Positions 1 to 7,508 of a stretch of DNA of 7,939 bases are shown one piece after another; the stretch's first letter is position 1; the number at the start of each line of letters is the position of its first letter. This stretch comes from Planctomycetaceae bacterium (GTDB lineage Bacteria; Planctomycetota; Planctomycetia; Planctomycetales; Planctomycetaceae). Where the stretch lies: assembly GCA_027080405.1 (NCBI GenBank), contig JALWSL010000160.1, forward strand, positions 1-7,939, read 5' to 3'. A model generated the notes under the pieces. It made no database searches and was not told the origin of the DNA. It saw only the letters and a list, made by a program, of their open reading frames with translations. The translations under genes and the position numbers were made by a program.

Positions 1-655
1 GGATAAGATTTTTACCGGCACTGCCCACAGCAAGGCGTTTTTTTGTCGTCAACAAGAAAACAACTCCGGTAATTGCCAAGGCTGCCGCGTATATTTTGGG
101 TAATGTCCGCCAGCCTTCGATGTCGGTGCCATTATTGGTAAGCCAATTCAGAATCGTCGGGGCTCCGAAACTGGTCAACGCGGCCCCTGCGTTTCCTGCC
201 CCAAAAATTCCCAGTGCGGTTCCTTGCTGATGTTGCGGAAACCAGACCGAGGTGTAAGCAATTCCCACAGCGAAACTTGTTCCGCAAAGTCCGAATCCAA
301 GCCCGGCGGCAAAGAATTCCCAATAATTGTTGCAGTAACTCGTCAGAAACATGGGAATGGAACAAAACAGCAACAGGAGGCCGTAGACAATTTTCCCGCC
401 CCATTTATCGGTCGCGATACCAATGGGCAGACGAAAAAGGGCACCGGTCAAAACCGGGATTCCGATCAACCAACCAATCTCGGTCGGTCCCCAGTCAAAA
501 ATCCCATTGCTGATCAAAAAAGTGACGAGGACGCCGTACATCATCCACGCAGCAAAGCAGATCGTAAATGCAAATGTATTGACACCAAGAATCCACCATG
601 CAATCTTTTTTTCTGTGGGGGAAAGATCACCTGTCAGGGGGGCATTACTGTTCAT
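1..655 (-). CDS. narK: NarK-type nitrate/nitrite transporter, N-terminal half (cut by window edge)
   Basis: Major facilitator of the nitrate/nitrite porter family; it would import nitrate and/or export nitrite across the cytoplasmic membrane for the reductase encoded upstream. 218 codons are visible and the frame is open to the window edge; family members usually have about 400-450 residues and 12 helices, so about half is present. Seen: hydrophobic helices from about residue 18, a conserved Arg75 in the helix-2 motif RLPIGIATDKWGGK (residues 75-88), where family members hold the substrate-binding arginine, and the nitrate signature GAGNAG at residues 152-157 just after FPQHQQGTALGIF. The ATG at 655 is preceded by GGTGA with 8 bases spacing; an in-frame GTG at 667 is an alternative, and a TAA at 673-671 closes the frame further upstream. 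It follows narI by 43 bases, so it is probably co-transcribed. Whether it is a proton symporter or an antiporter cannot be told from this half. Confidence 0.95.
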   Translation of the reverse strand, partial: MNSNAPLTGDLSPTEKKIAWWILGVNTFAFTICFAAWMMYGVLVTFLISNGIFDWGPTEIGWLIGIPVLTGALFRLPIGIATDKWGGKIVYGLLLLFCSIPMFLTSYCNNYWEFFAAGLGFGLCGTSFAVGIAYTSVWFPQHQQGTALGIFGAGNAGAALTSFGAPTILNWLTNNGTDIEGWRTLPKIYAAALAITGVVFLLTTKKRLAVGSAGKNLI

Positions 656-663
656 TGTTCTTT

Positions 664-668
664 TCACC
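664..668 (-). promoter_or_regulatory. Ribosome binding site of narK
   Basis: GGTGA, the 3' part of the full Shine-Dalgarno consensus, lies 8 bases before the ATG at 655. This favours that ATG over the in-frame GTG at 667-665, which overlaps the site. Confidence 0.55.
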
Positions 669-698
669 AGTTAAATCTCAGGAGTTGTTTCAACAAAA

Positions 699-1379
699 CT
701 ATTTATTGCCGTACCAACGAACCACCTGGACTTTTCGCCACAGATACGGATTCGGTACAACCAACAGATGCACCAACCGCGTGAATGGGAAAAATCCGAT
801 AATGAGAAACGCGAGCACAATGTGGGACTTCACCAACAACGGCGAAGCCGCCAGGTAGGAAATATCGGGGTTGAGTAAAAAGATTGACCATAAGTACGGG
901 GAAAGAATGGTCGCAAACCACGACGATCCCCACGGATAGATCACCGCAATCGAAATCCCTAAAGCCGTCTGGACAATCAACAGCACAAACAGAATCCAAT
1001 CCGTCGTTGTTGTCACTTGACGAACTTTGGAAATCGATCCACGCCTCATGACGATGGAGATCAGGCCGATCAGCGTCAGCAATCCAAAAGCCAGAGCAGA
1101 AAGTTCCAGAATGTACAGACGCAACGGATGACTGTTCCACGCAAGAACTGTCTTGGGAATCAGGAACGCGATAAAATGCCCCAAGGTGATCGCCAAAATT
1201 CCGTAATGGAACGGAACGACCGCGAAGAAGTGCTGTCTGTTTTCGAGAAACTGGCTCGATAAACTTGAATACGAAAACTTTTCTGTCCGATAGCGATAGA
1301 TCGTCATCAGAAAGAACGTAAACAGGCACACATACGGCAATGCGATAAACAGGAATTGATCGAGAACGCGCGGGTCCAT
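699..1379 (-). CDS. narI: Respiratory nitrate reductase gamma subunit (cytochrome b)
   Basis: Membrane diheme cytochrome b that anchors NarGH and passes electrons between the quinone pool, or another membrane donor, and the NarH Fe-S clusters. It has 226 residues, against 225 in E. coli NarI. Five hydrophobic segments are visible at about residues 8-27, 54-74, 88-111, 126-148 and 184-206. The four heme-ligand histidines are conserved: His58 and His68 (FHYGILAITLGHF) and His186 and His204 (KSHIVLAF ... FTRLVHLL). The spacings of 10 and 18 match His56/His66 and His187/His205 of E. coli. The motif KVRQVTTTTDWIL corresponds to the VRATTTGAD loop of the family. The ATG at 1379 starts 6 bases after the narJ stop, and its Shine-Dalgarno AAGGA (1394-1390) lies inside the end of narJ, so translation is probably coupled. 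The stop is TAG. Nothing is missing or truncated. Confidence 0.97.
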   Translation of the reverse strand: MDPRVLDQFLFIALPYVCLFTFFLMTIYRYRTEKFSYSSLSSQFLENRQHFFAVVPFHYGILAITLGHFIAFLIPKTVLAWNSHPLRLYILELSALAFGLLTLIGLISIVMRRGSISKVRQVTTTTDWILFVLLIVQTALGISIAVIYPWGSSWFATILSPYLWSIFLLNPDISYLAASPLLVKSHIVLAFLIIGFFPFTRLVHLLVVPNPYLWRKVQVVRWYGNK

Positions 1380-1385
1380 CGTGAA

Positions 1386-2102
1386 TTATTCCTTTGTCTT
1401 GAAAGTATCAGAAGAAAGTTGCACAAGGTTTTCAGGTTCCGGAGTGCTACAACCACCGCCGCAACCGCCGCTCCCACAGCCGAAATTGACATCAGCAACC
1501 GGGAAGGCGTGCAGTAAATCGACGCCATTGGCCGCCCCGTTGGTGTCGACGTGCGCCGCTTCCGAATAGTCGGTCAAGGAGCCGCCTTCTCCCCAAACAT
1601 GGTTGAGAATCAGCGCCAGGCATTTCACGACATGACGGTAGGGGCTCTGCTTACCTTCCATCGCCACGTGCAATTTTTTAACGGCAGGCAGCACACACGA
1701 GGTCACAAAATGTTTTGCCTCGTCCTCAGGCATCGCCGCAATCACAGCCAGCACATGGGTGATGTGATCCGGAAGTTCAACCGATTCTTCCAGACCATAC
1801 CGACGCATCTCCTCACGCATTCGCACCAGGAACATGCCCCGGGCATATTCCTCACCGAACAGATGCCAGCCAATTTCCAGGGCACATTCAGAATTGACAT
1901 CAAACGTGGCTGTAAACGCTTCTTCGACCTGCCACAATTCATGGGTATCGAGATAATGCCCGAACTCTGAAATACTTTTCGCCGCTTCGGGCAATTCGCC
2001 CTGCAAAATGATGTAAAGCAACTCAGCCGCTTCGATGGTGTGCTCGTCGGGATAACAGAGCAAACCGCTTAACGCGCGTAATGTTTTGGGACCAGCCATC
2101 AT
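1386..2102 (-). CDS. narJ: Nitrate reductase molybdenum cofactor assembly chaperone NarJ
   Basis: Cytoplasmic chaperone of the NarJ/TorD family. It binds apo-NarG during insertion of the molybdenum cofactor and Fe-S cluster and is not part of the final enzyme. It has 238 residues. Seen: an all-helical composition, an N-terminal RALSGLLCYPDE segment typical of the family, and the family motif region ELPDHITHVLAV at about residues 109-120. The gene sits between narH and narI as usual. The first ATG (2102) overlaps the narH stop in ATGA; a second ATG follows at 2099. GAGGGGG (2111-2105) is only 2 bases from the first ATG but 5 from the second, so the second may be the true start. An odd feature is the C-terminal tail, which has a flexible acidic/small-residue stretch and then Cys209, Cys214 and Cys218 in a nearly pure Gly/Ser setting (CGSGGCGGGC). 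This is not part of the E. coli protein as I know it and may bind metal. Confidence 0.95.
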   Translation of the reverse strand: MMAGPKTLRALSGLLCYPDEHTIEAAELLYIILQGELPEAAKSISEFGHYLDTHELWQVEEAFTATFDVNSECALEIGWHLFGEEYARGMFLVRMREEMRRYGLEESVELPDHITHVLAVIAAMPEDEAKHFVTSCVLPAVKKLHVAMEGKQSPYRHVVKCLALILNHVWGEGGSLTDYSEAAHVDTNGAANGVDLLHAFPVADVNFGCGSGGCGGGCSTPEPENLVQLSSDTFKTKE

Positions 2103-3592
2103 AACCCCCTCGCAGGACCACTGACGAAACCGAAACCGACTTCTGTTTTATGTTCGTAAGGATCTTTCATCATTTCGATCGCCTGCTCACGGTGCATTGG
2201 CGGGATGACAAAACGATCTTCAAACTTGCAAAGCGTTGTCAATTCGTAGATGGCATCCGCTTCTTCGCGGGAGCAATTTGCCTCGCGTAAAATGCGATCA
2301 GCCGTTTCACGATCCACATCACCTACTGTTTCCGCCCGGCGGTGCCAGCGAACTGCTTTCTGCTTCGCAAGTGCATAACGAACCCCGCCTTCATGACCTG
2401 CCCCAAACAGATTTGCCAGGAACTTCATGGGAACACGGGAGTCGTTGATATCGTGGAACAGGTTGTCGCTGTTATGCTTGATCGTATCTTCCGGCTTGCT
2501 CGCCTGAACCGGCGACATCGGAGGAACGTAGAACAACATCGGCAACGTGCGATATTCAATATGCGGCGGCAGCGCAATCTTCCAGACCTTGACGAACTTG
2601 TAAACCGGCGAATTCTGCGCCGCTTCCAGAACCGCTTCTGAAATACCATTCTTTCGCGCTTCCGCGATCACCTGAGGATCGAAAGGATCGAGGATCATCG
2701 AGCGATGTCCTTCGACAAGTTCCTCATCAGGTAGTTTGGCGACCTCTTCCAAACGATCCGCATCGTAAAGAAGCACGCCCAGATAACGGATACGCCCCAC
2801 GCAGGAATGGAAGCAGGCCGGGGCCTGCCCGGTTTCCAGTCGCGGGAAGCAGAGAATACATTTTTCGCTTTTACCGGTGAACCAGTTGAAGTAGGTCTTT
2901 TTGTAGGGACAAGCCGCCACACACGATCGCCAGGCTCGACAGCGTTTCTGGTCAATCAGCACGATGCCGTCTTCCCCCCGTTTGTAGAGGGCACCGGAAG
3001 GACAGGACGCCACACAACAGGGGTTCAAACAGTGATTGCAAATGCGGGGAAAGTAGAAAAAGACGAGTCGCTCGATCGCACTCAGTTCATGTCTTTGCCG
3101 TTCAGTCAATCCCTCCAGGTTCGCGTCGTTTTCGGCGTAAATGGGGGAACCACTTAAATCGTCGTCCCAGTTCGGACCGGCCTGGATATCGATATCTTTG
3201 CCATCGATCATTGAAATCGGTTTGGCAGTCGGCTGTACCGAACCTTCCGGCGCATTGAACAGATTTTGATAATCGTACGTCCAGGGCTCGTAATAATCGT
3301 CCATCGTCGGCATGTGCGGATTATGGAAGATATTCGGCACAATCTTCGTTTTACTTGTTGATTTGATATTGAGCTTTCCGTTCTCGGCCAACTCAAACCC
3401 GCCCTTGTATTTTTCCTGATCTTCCCATTTGGTGGGGAAACCGGTGCCGGGCTTCGTCTCGACATTGTTCCACCACATATATTCCGCCCCCTTACGGTCG
3501 GTCCATATGTTTTTGCAGGCTATGCTACAGGTGTGGCACCCGATACATTTATCGAGATGAAACACCATCGATACTTGCGATCGAACTTGCAT
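2099..3592 (-). CDS. narH: Respiratory nitrate reductase beta subunit (Fe-S electron transfer)
   Basis: Cytoplasmic-side subunit that carries electrons between NarI hemes and NarG through three [4Fe-4S] clusters and one [3Fe-4S] cluster. It has 497 residues, slightly shorter than E. coli NarH (512). The N-terminus MQVRSQVSMVFHLDKCIGCH aligns directly with the E. coli start. Cluster ligands are visible in four groups: Cys16, 19, 22, 26; Cys185, 188, 193, 197; Cys218, 224, 228, with Trp221 in place of a cysteine as expected for the [3Fe-4S] site; and Cys245, 248, 260, 264. The block CVGRIRYLGVLLYDADR (264-280) is characteristic of NarH/NxrB. Cys192, next to ligand Cys193, is an extra cysteine where E. 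coli has Ala. A strong Shine-Dalgarno GAGGAG sits 7 bases before the ATG. The start lies 163 bases after narG and the stop overlaps narJ by 4 bases. NxrB of a cytoplasmic-type nitrite oxidoreductase would look nearly the same. Confidence 0.97.
   Translation of the reverse strand: MQVRSQVSMVFHLDKCIGCHTCSIACKNIWTDRKGAEYMWWNNVETKPGTGFPTKWEDQEKYKGGFELAENGKLNIKSTSKTKIVPNIFHNPHMPTMDDYYEPWTYDYQNLFNAPEGSVQPTAKPISMIDGKDIDIQAGPNWDDDLSGSPIYAENDANLEGLTERQRHELSAIERLVFFYFPRICNHCLNPCCVASCPSGALYKRGEDGIVLIDQKRCRAWRSCVAACPYKKTYFNWFTGKSEKCILCFPRLETGQAPACFHSCVGRIRYLGVLLYDADRLEEVAKLPDEELVEGHRSMILDPFDPQVIAEARKNGISEAVLEAAQNSPVYKFVKVWKIALPPHIEYRTLPMLFYVPPMSPVQASKPEDTIKHNSDNLFHDINDSRVPMKFLANLFGAGHEGGVRYALAKQKAVRWHRRAETVGDVDRETADRILREANCSREEADAIYELTTLCKFEDRFVIPPMHREQAIEMMKDPYEHKTEVGFGFVSGPARGL
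2105..2111 (-). promoter_or_regulatory. Ribosome binding site of narJ, inside the narH end
   Basis: GAGGGGG in the last codons of narH. It lies 2 bases from the ATG at 2102 and 5 bases from the ATG at 2099. The spacing favours the second ATG as the main start. The stop/start overlap (ATGATG over TGA) suggests translational coupling of narH and narJ. Confidence 0.6.
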
Positions 3593-3599
3593 TCGTTTT

Positions 3600-3605
3600 C
3601 TCCTC
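3600..3605 (-). promoter_or_regulatory. Strong ribosome binding site of narH
   Basis: GAGGAG lies 7 bases before the narH ATG at 3592. It confirms that start, agrees with the alignment of the NarH N-terminus, and gives narH its own strong initiation site after the long gap. Confidence 0.8.
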
Positions 3606-3645
3606 AGGATGCGATTGAAACCTCGCCAGTGAATGTGACCTGTTC

Positions 3646-3668
3646 GCTGGAACCTCCAGCACGGCTGG
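3646..3668 (-). repeat. Alternating inverted repeat with two mutually exclusive hairpins
   Basis: Reading the minus strand, CCAGC-CGT-GCTGGA-GGT-TCCAGC. The central GCTGGA can pair perfectly with the downstream TCCAGC (6 base pairs, 3-base loop), or its first five bases can pair with the upstream CCAGC (5 base pairs, 3-base loop), but not both at once. It lies 54-76 bases before the narH start. The arrangement could be an RNA switch, a stability or processing element, or a protein-binding site, or it could be chance. No T-run follows either hairpin. Confidence 0.45.
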
Positions 3669-3755
3669 CCTGTTTTGACCGCCGTAATTAAAATGAGACT
3701 TTCAAAACCTGTTTACAGATCGATAAAAGATTGTTAGTCGTACAATTTCTTCGTA

Positions 3756-6700
3756 TTAAAACACGGGTTCGGTCGGCAGTTTTCGCACCAGAAGGTGCGT
3801 ATCCCGGTTACAGCCGACTGGCCCCCAATAGTTGAAGTGGTACGTGAATTGACCGTAACCACCAATCATGAAGTTCGGTTTCAATCGGGTACGTGTCAAA
3901 GAGTTGTTGGTTCCCGCCCGTTTGTTCTTACGCAACGGCGACAACGGAATCCCCTGCGTTCGCTCAGTCGTGTGATACTGAATGCAGATACCAGGCGGGA
4001 TGCGGGCAGAAACGATCGCCCGTGTCACCACCACGCCGTTATCGTTGAAGACTTCGACCCAATCATTATCTGCAATCGACATTGAGGCGGCATCTTTATC
4101 GTTGAGCCACAACGGATAGCAACCACGGGAGAGCGTTGTCATGCGCTGGTTGTCGCTGTAAGTGGAATGGATGCTCCACTTGCCGTGCGGCGTCAGAAAA
4201 CTGAGCATGAGCGCCGGCCCGGTTTCATCGTTCGATTCCGAAAATTGAAGGTCTGCATATTCGGTGGGCAGCGGTTTTGGTTTGTAGGTCGGAACATGCT
4301 CTCCGAAATCGATATAGATCGGATGATCCAGATACAGCGATTGTCGCCCCGTCAGCGTTCGCCAGGGAACCATCGCATCCACATTATAAGTAAATGGCGA
4401 ATACGTCCGTCCGTCTTCGATCAAACCGGACCACATCGGACTGTTGATGAACCGCCGCGGTTGACTTTGGATGTCCATGTAACTGGTGCGGACACTGCGA
4501 CTTTTTTCTCCCAGTTTTTCCAACGGCAATCCGGTCTTCTTCGCCATGTTCTGGTACGAACGATAAGCCAGTTCCCCGTTGGTTACGGTCGCAAAATGAA
4601 GGATGGCATCGCAAACATCGACATCGCGATCCAACGATGGATAGGTATTGCCGTCCCACGTTTCGGTTCGATGCGTTTTCAGATATTCGTCGTATTCGTC
4701 ATCGATCCTGTAACTGGTGCCATGCGCTCCGAGACCGTTCTTGCGAACCATTGGCCCGTACGAGATAAACTGTTTGTAGACGTTCTTGTAATCCCGTTTC
4801 ACAATTTTCAGGTTAGGCATCGTCTTACCCGGGATCGCTTCGCCTTCGCCCAAAATCCATTGATCCATGTTCGGCTGGGCAATTTCGGCGGGAGAATCGT
4901 GTGGTAACGGAGCCGCAACCACATCCTCAACTGGTTCCGGGAAGTGAGGTTCAGCCACTTCTGAAAACTTCTTGGCGATCGACTTGAAGATTGCCCAGTC
5001 AGACTTTGATTCCCAGCAGGGGGGCACCGCCTGTGATAGCGGATGAATGAAACTGTGCATATCCGTCGAATTCAAATCTGCTTTTTCGTACCACGTCGCC
5101 GTCGGCAGTACGATATCGCAGTACAAGGCGGAGGAATCCATGCGGAAGTTGACATCGACGACCAGATCCATCTTGCCTTGTGGAGCATTTTTGTGCCACT
5201 CAACCTCGCGAACGTTTCCCTCTGCCAAATCCTGGCAAACCGCGTTGTTATGCGTGCCCAGATAATGTTTCAGGAAGTATTCATGCCCTTTCGCACTACC
5301 GGCGACCGCATTTCCGCGCCAGATAAACCAGACGCGTGGCCAGTTCTCCTCGGCATCGGGATCCTCGACAGAGAACTTCATTTCCTTTTTCTTCAGGCGA
5401 TCGACAATCCAGGCGATGACCTCCTCGTCCGATGTCGCTCCATCACGGCGGGCCTGTTGTACCAGTTCCAACGGGTTTTCCGGGAACTGCGGGTAGAACG
5501 GCAACCACCCTTGTCGCACGGCTCGCACCTGCATATCCATCGCGTGCCCATCAGCTGTGCTGTTCGGTGCAGGGTTTTTCGGCACGGTGTGATAATCGGT
5601 AAAGTTCTTTTCGTACCGCCACTGATCCGAATGGACGTAGTGCCAACTCGGTGCATTTTGCAGCCGTGAAGGTGGGAACCAGTCCTTGGCCAACGCGATC
5701 GATGCCCATGATTCCGCGGGGGCCAGCTTTTCCTGTCCCACGTAATGAGCCAGGCCGCCGCCATTGACACCCACGCATCCACAAAGAACCAATGCGTTGA
5801 TCCCGGCTCGATACATTAAATTACCGTGATACCAATGGTTGATTCCCGCACCAATGATAATGGTACAACGCCCGTTGGTATGCTCTGCGGTGGTTCCCCA
5901 TTCACGGGCAAATTTGATGAGAACGTCACGATCGATCCCGGTGTATCGCTCGCTCCACGCAGGAGTATAAGGTGCGTTTTCGTCGTTGTAATCGGCCGGG
6001 TACGCCCCGGGTAGACCACGATTGACACCAAACTGCGCCATCAAAATATCGTAAACGGTCGCCACCTGCACTTCTTCGCCGCTCGCGGTTTTGATCGTCT
6101 TCACAGGCACACCACGATGCAGCGCTTCGCCCGCACCGAAATCATCCAGCTCAACTTCAATCACGCTGTCGCAGTCATCAAGGAAGGAAAGCTGCGGATT
6201 GATATCACTACCATCCATTCCGTCCTTGAGTAGCAGATTCCATTTGCCCTGCTCTTTCCCCCAACGATCGCCTGAAGATCCCATCGGCATTTTCACTTCG
6301 TGGGCATCTTCGTCCCACATAAGGAACTTCCATTCTCCATTCTCCACATCTTTGTACTTCTCCAATCGCCCGGCTCGAAGCAACTGTCCGGGACGCACCG
6401 TTCCGTTTTCATCTTTGCTGATTTCCACCAGAAACGGACAATCGGAATATTTTTTGACATAGTCAATAAAGTATTCTGTCTTCTTTTTATGATGAAACTC
6501 GGTCAACAGCACGTGATTGACCGCCATCCACCAGGCACCATCCTGACCGGCATTCAAACCAACCCATTCATCCGCATATTTGGCCACCATGTTGAAATCG
6601 GGTGAGAAAACCCACATCTTCGTGCCGTTATGCCGAGCTTCCGCCATGAAGTGACAATCGGGCGTTCGTGTCATCCCGAGGTTGGCGCCCATCGAAACAA

Positions 6701-7412
6701 TCAGCTTCGCGTGATACCAGTCCGCACTTTCCTGAACATCGGTCTGCTCGCCCCATGTTTCAGGCGAAGCGGGAGGCAGATCGCAGTACCAGTCGTAGAA
6801 GGAAAGCGATACTCCACCAACAAGCTGCATCAGCCGTGCACCGGAAGCGTAACTGATCATCGACATCGCAGGAATGGGTGAAAACCCTGCGATACGATCC
6901 GGCCCATGTTTTTGAATCGTCCCGACCATCGAAGCCGAAATGATCTCCAGAACTGTTTCCCAATTCGTTCGACGGAAGCCCCCTTTTCCGCGTGCTTTCT
7001 GCCAACGCTGACGCTTCTCCGGATCTTCAACCAGCGCTTTCCACGCATCGGCCGGGTCGCTGTAGTCGGCTCTGGCCTGCTTCCATAAATCGAGCAACAC
7101 CCCACGAATGTAAGGGTATTTCACGCGAAGCGGACTGTAGAGATACCAACTGTAGGAAATCCCCCGCTGGCAACCGCGTGGTTCGTAAGGTGGGATCCCA
7201 TCTTCCAACAGCGGATAATCGAGACCTTGCATTTCCCAGGTGACGACGCCATCTTTCACATGAATGTTCCAGGTGCAACCGCCCGTGCAATTCACGCCAT
7301 GCGTACTGCGGACAACCTTGTCGTGTGACCAGCGGTTACGATAGAACTCTTCCCACTGGCGATTTTGCGGATTAACCTCGTCACGAATCCAGGCAATGGC
7401 ATCTCTCATCAT
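3756..7412 (-). CDS. narG: Respiratory nitrate reductase alpha subunit (Mo-bis-MGD catalytic subunit)
   Basis: Catalytic subunit that reduces nitrate to nitrite at a molybdenum bis-MGD site in the cytoplasm, taking electrons from NarH. It has 1218 residues (E. coli 1247). The FS0 cluster ligands are His38, Cys42, Cys46 ([12 protein letters not shown]) and Cys81 (EPRGCQRG). The molybdenum ligand is Asp211 in [14 protein letters not shown], matching E. coli Asp222. The catalytic domain runs from about residue 35, and the C-terminal dinucleotide-binding domain spans about 1065-1190 ([17 protein letters not shown] to [15 protein letters not shown]). There is no twin-arginine or Sec signal, and an in-frame TAG at 7421-7419 prevents any longer form. 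ATGs at 7412 and 7409 are both possible; GAGG and AGGGA precede them. The gene is intact and is followed by a 163-base gap to narH. The same sequence features fit NxrA of Nitrobacter-type nitrite oxidoreductases, so the physiological direction is inferred, not shown. Confidence 0.97.
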   Translation of the reverse strand: MMRDAIAWIRDEVNPQNRQWEEFYRNRWSHDKVVRSTHGVNCTGGCTWNIHVKDGVVTWEMQGLDYPLLEDGIPPYEPRGCQRGISYSWYLYSPLRVKYPYIRGVLLDLWKQARADYSDPADAWKALVEDPEKRQRWQKARGKGGFRRTNWETVLEIISASMVGTIQKHGPDRIAGFSPIPAMSMISYASGARLMQLVGGVSLSFYDWYCDLPPASPETWGEQTDVQESADWYHAKLIVSMGANLGMTRTPDCHFMAEARHNGTKMWVFSPDFNMVAKYADEWVGLNAGQDGAWWMAVNHVLLTEFHHKKKTEYFIDYVKKYSDCPFLVEISKDENGTVRPGQLLRAGRLEKYKDVENGEWKFLMWDEDAHEVKMPMGSSGDRWGKEQGKWNLLLKDGMDGSDINPQLSFLDDCDSVIEVELDDFGAGEALHRGVPVKTIKTASGEEVQVATVYDILMAQFGVNRGLPGAYPADYNDENAPYTPAWSERYTGIDRDVLIKFAREWGTTAEHTNGRCTIIIGAGINHWYHGNLMYRAGINALVLCGCVGVNGGGLAHYVGQEKLAPAESWASIALAKDWFPPSRLQNAPSWHYVHSDQWRYEKNFTDYHTVPKNPAPNSTADGHAMDMQVRAVRQGWLPFYPQFPENPLELVQQARRDGATSDEEVIAWIVDRLKKKEMKFSVEDPDAEENWPRVWFIWRGNAVAGSAKGHEYFLKHYLGTHNNAVCQDLAEGNVREVEWHKNAPQGKMDLVVDVNFRMDSSALYCDIVLPTATWYEKADLNSTDMHSFIHPLSQAVPPCWESKSDWAIFKSIAKKFSEVAEPHFPEPVEDVVAAPLPHDSPAEIAQPNMDQWILGEGEAIPGKTMPNLKIVKRDYKNVYKQFISYGPMVRKNGLGAHGTSYRIDDEYDEYLKTHRTETWDGNTYPSLDRDVDVCDAILHFATVTNGELAYRSYQNMAKKTGLPLEKLGEKSRSVRTSYMDIQSQPRRFINSPMWSGLIEDGRTYSPFTYNVDAMVPWRTLTGRQSLYLDHPIYIDFGEHVPTYKPKPLPTEYADLQFSESNDETGPALMLSFLTPHGKWSIHSTYSDNQRMTTLSRGCYPLWLNDKDAASMSIADNDWVEVFNDNGVVVTRAIVSARIPPGICIQYHTTERTQGIPLSPLRKNKRAGTNNSLTRTRLKPNFMIGGYGQFTYHFNYWGPVGCNRDTHLLVRKLPTEPVF

Positions 7413-7508
7413 TCTTCCCTACCTCGTTCTCATCCAGACTAACAATGATTGATTTCTCAGCTTCTGACTCAACACACGACTGACCAGACACGAACCGGGC
7501 AACTGTTG
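7413..7508 (-). other. Short gap between cytochrome c gene and narG
   Basis: 96 bases with the narG ribosome binding region at the downstream end. I see no convincing FNR-like palindrome (TTGAT-N4-ATCAA), terminator hairpin or promoter here, so narG is most simply read as co-transcribed with the cytochrome gene. Confidence 0.5.
7416..7425 (-). promoter_or_regulatory. Ribosome binding region of narG with upstream in-frame stop
   Basis: GAGGTAGGGA precedes the twin ATG. GAGGT is 8 bases from the ATG at 7412, and AGGGA is 6 bases from the ATG at 7409. The TAG inside it (7421-7419) is in the narG frame, which limits the start to one of these two codons and excludes an N-terminal export signal. 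Confidence 0.65.

Larger units (their letters stand above)
3593..3755 (-). other. narG-narH intergenic gap, 163 bases
   Basis: Non-coding gap inside the operon. It holds the narH ribosome binding site at its downstream end, an alternating inverted repeat at 3646-3668, and an A+T-rich upstream half (about 3683-3755). There is no ATG-started gene in it on the coding strand. A GTG at 3662 opens a frame that runs into narH out of phase and is not believable as a gene. TAAACA and TTTAAT hexamers spaced by 17 bases (3715-3687) resemble a weak sigma-70 promoter, but this is too poor to annotate. No T-run follows the hairpins, so a simple intrinsic terminator is not supported. In E. coli narG and narH are closely packed, so the gap is longer than usual. 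Confidence 0.6.

Noticed and set aside
34..48. Run of seven A residues in narK (minus strand) as a possible frameshift site
   Set aside because: The NarK frame continues correctly through it and the protein reads as a normal porter on both sides, so there is no sign of frameshifting or a broken gene.
684..694. Small inverted repeat GTTG-AAA-CAAC between narI and narK
   Set aside because: Only four base pairs, with no T-run and no match to an FNR/DNR box; too weak to call a terminator or operator.
224..784. 186-codon open frame on the plus strand at the left end
   Set aside because: Antisense to narK and the end of narI. The opposite strand encodes a clear nitrate porter with the GAGNAG signature.
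703..1329. 208-codon open frame on the minus strand overlapping narI
   Set aside because: Shifted frame within narI. The narI frame has five membrane helices and all four heme histidines; this frame has no family features.
3592..3662. GTG-started frame in the narG-narH gap running into narH
   Set aside because: It is out of phase with narH, has no ribosome binding site, and narH has its own strong one at the correct ATG.
4167..4907. 246-codon open frame on the plus strand
   Set aside because: It lies wholly antisense to narG, whose NarG protein is recognisable throughout. The translation has no domain or membrane pattern and is rich in Arg/His/Pro, as expected of a shadow frame.
5043..5669. 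208-codon open frame on the plus strand
   Set aside because: Antisense shadow of narG with no recognisable motif or ribosome binding site.
7413..7508. Searched for an FNR or NarL type operator or a promoter before narG
   Set aside because: TTGA and TCAA halves occur but not at the required spacing; the control region is more likely upstream of the cytochrome gene, outside the window.
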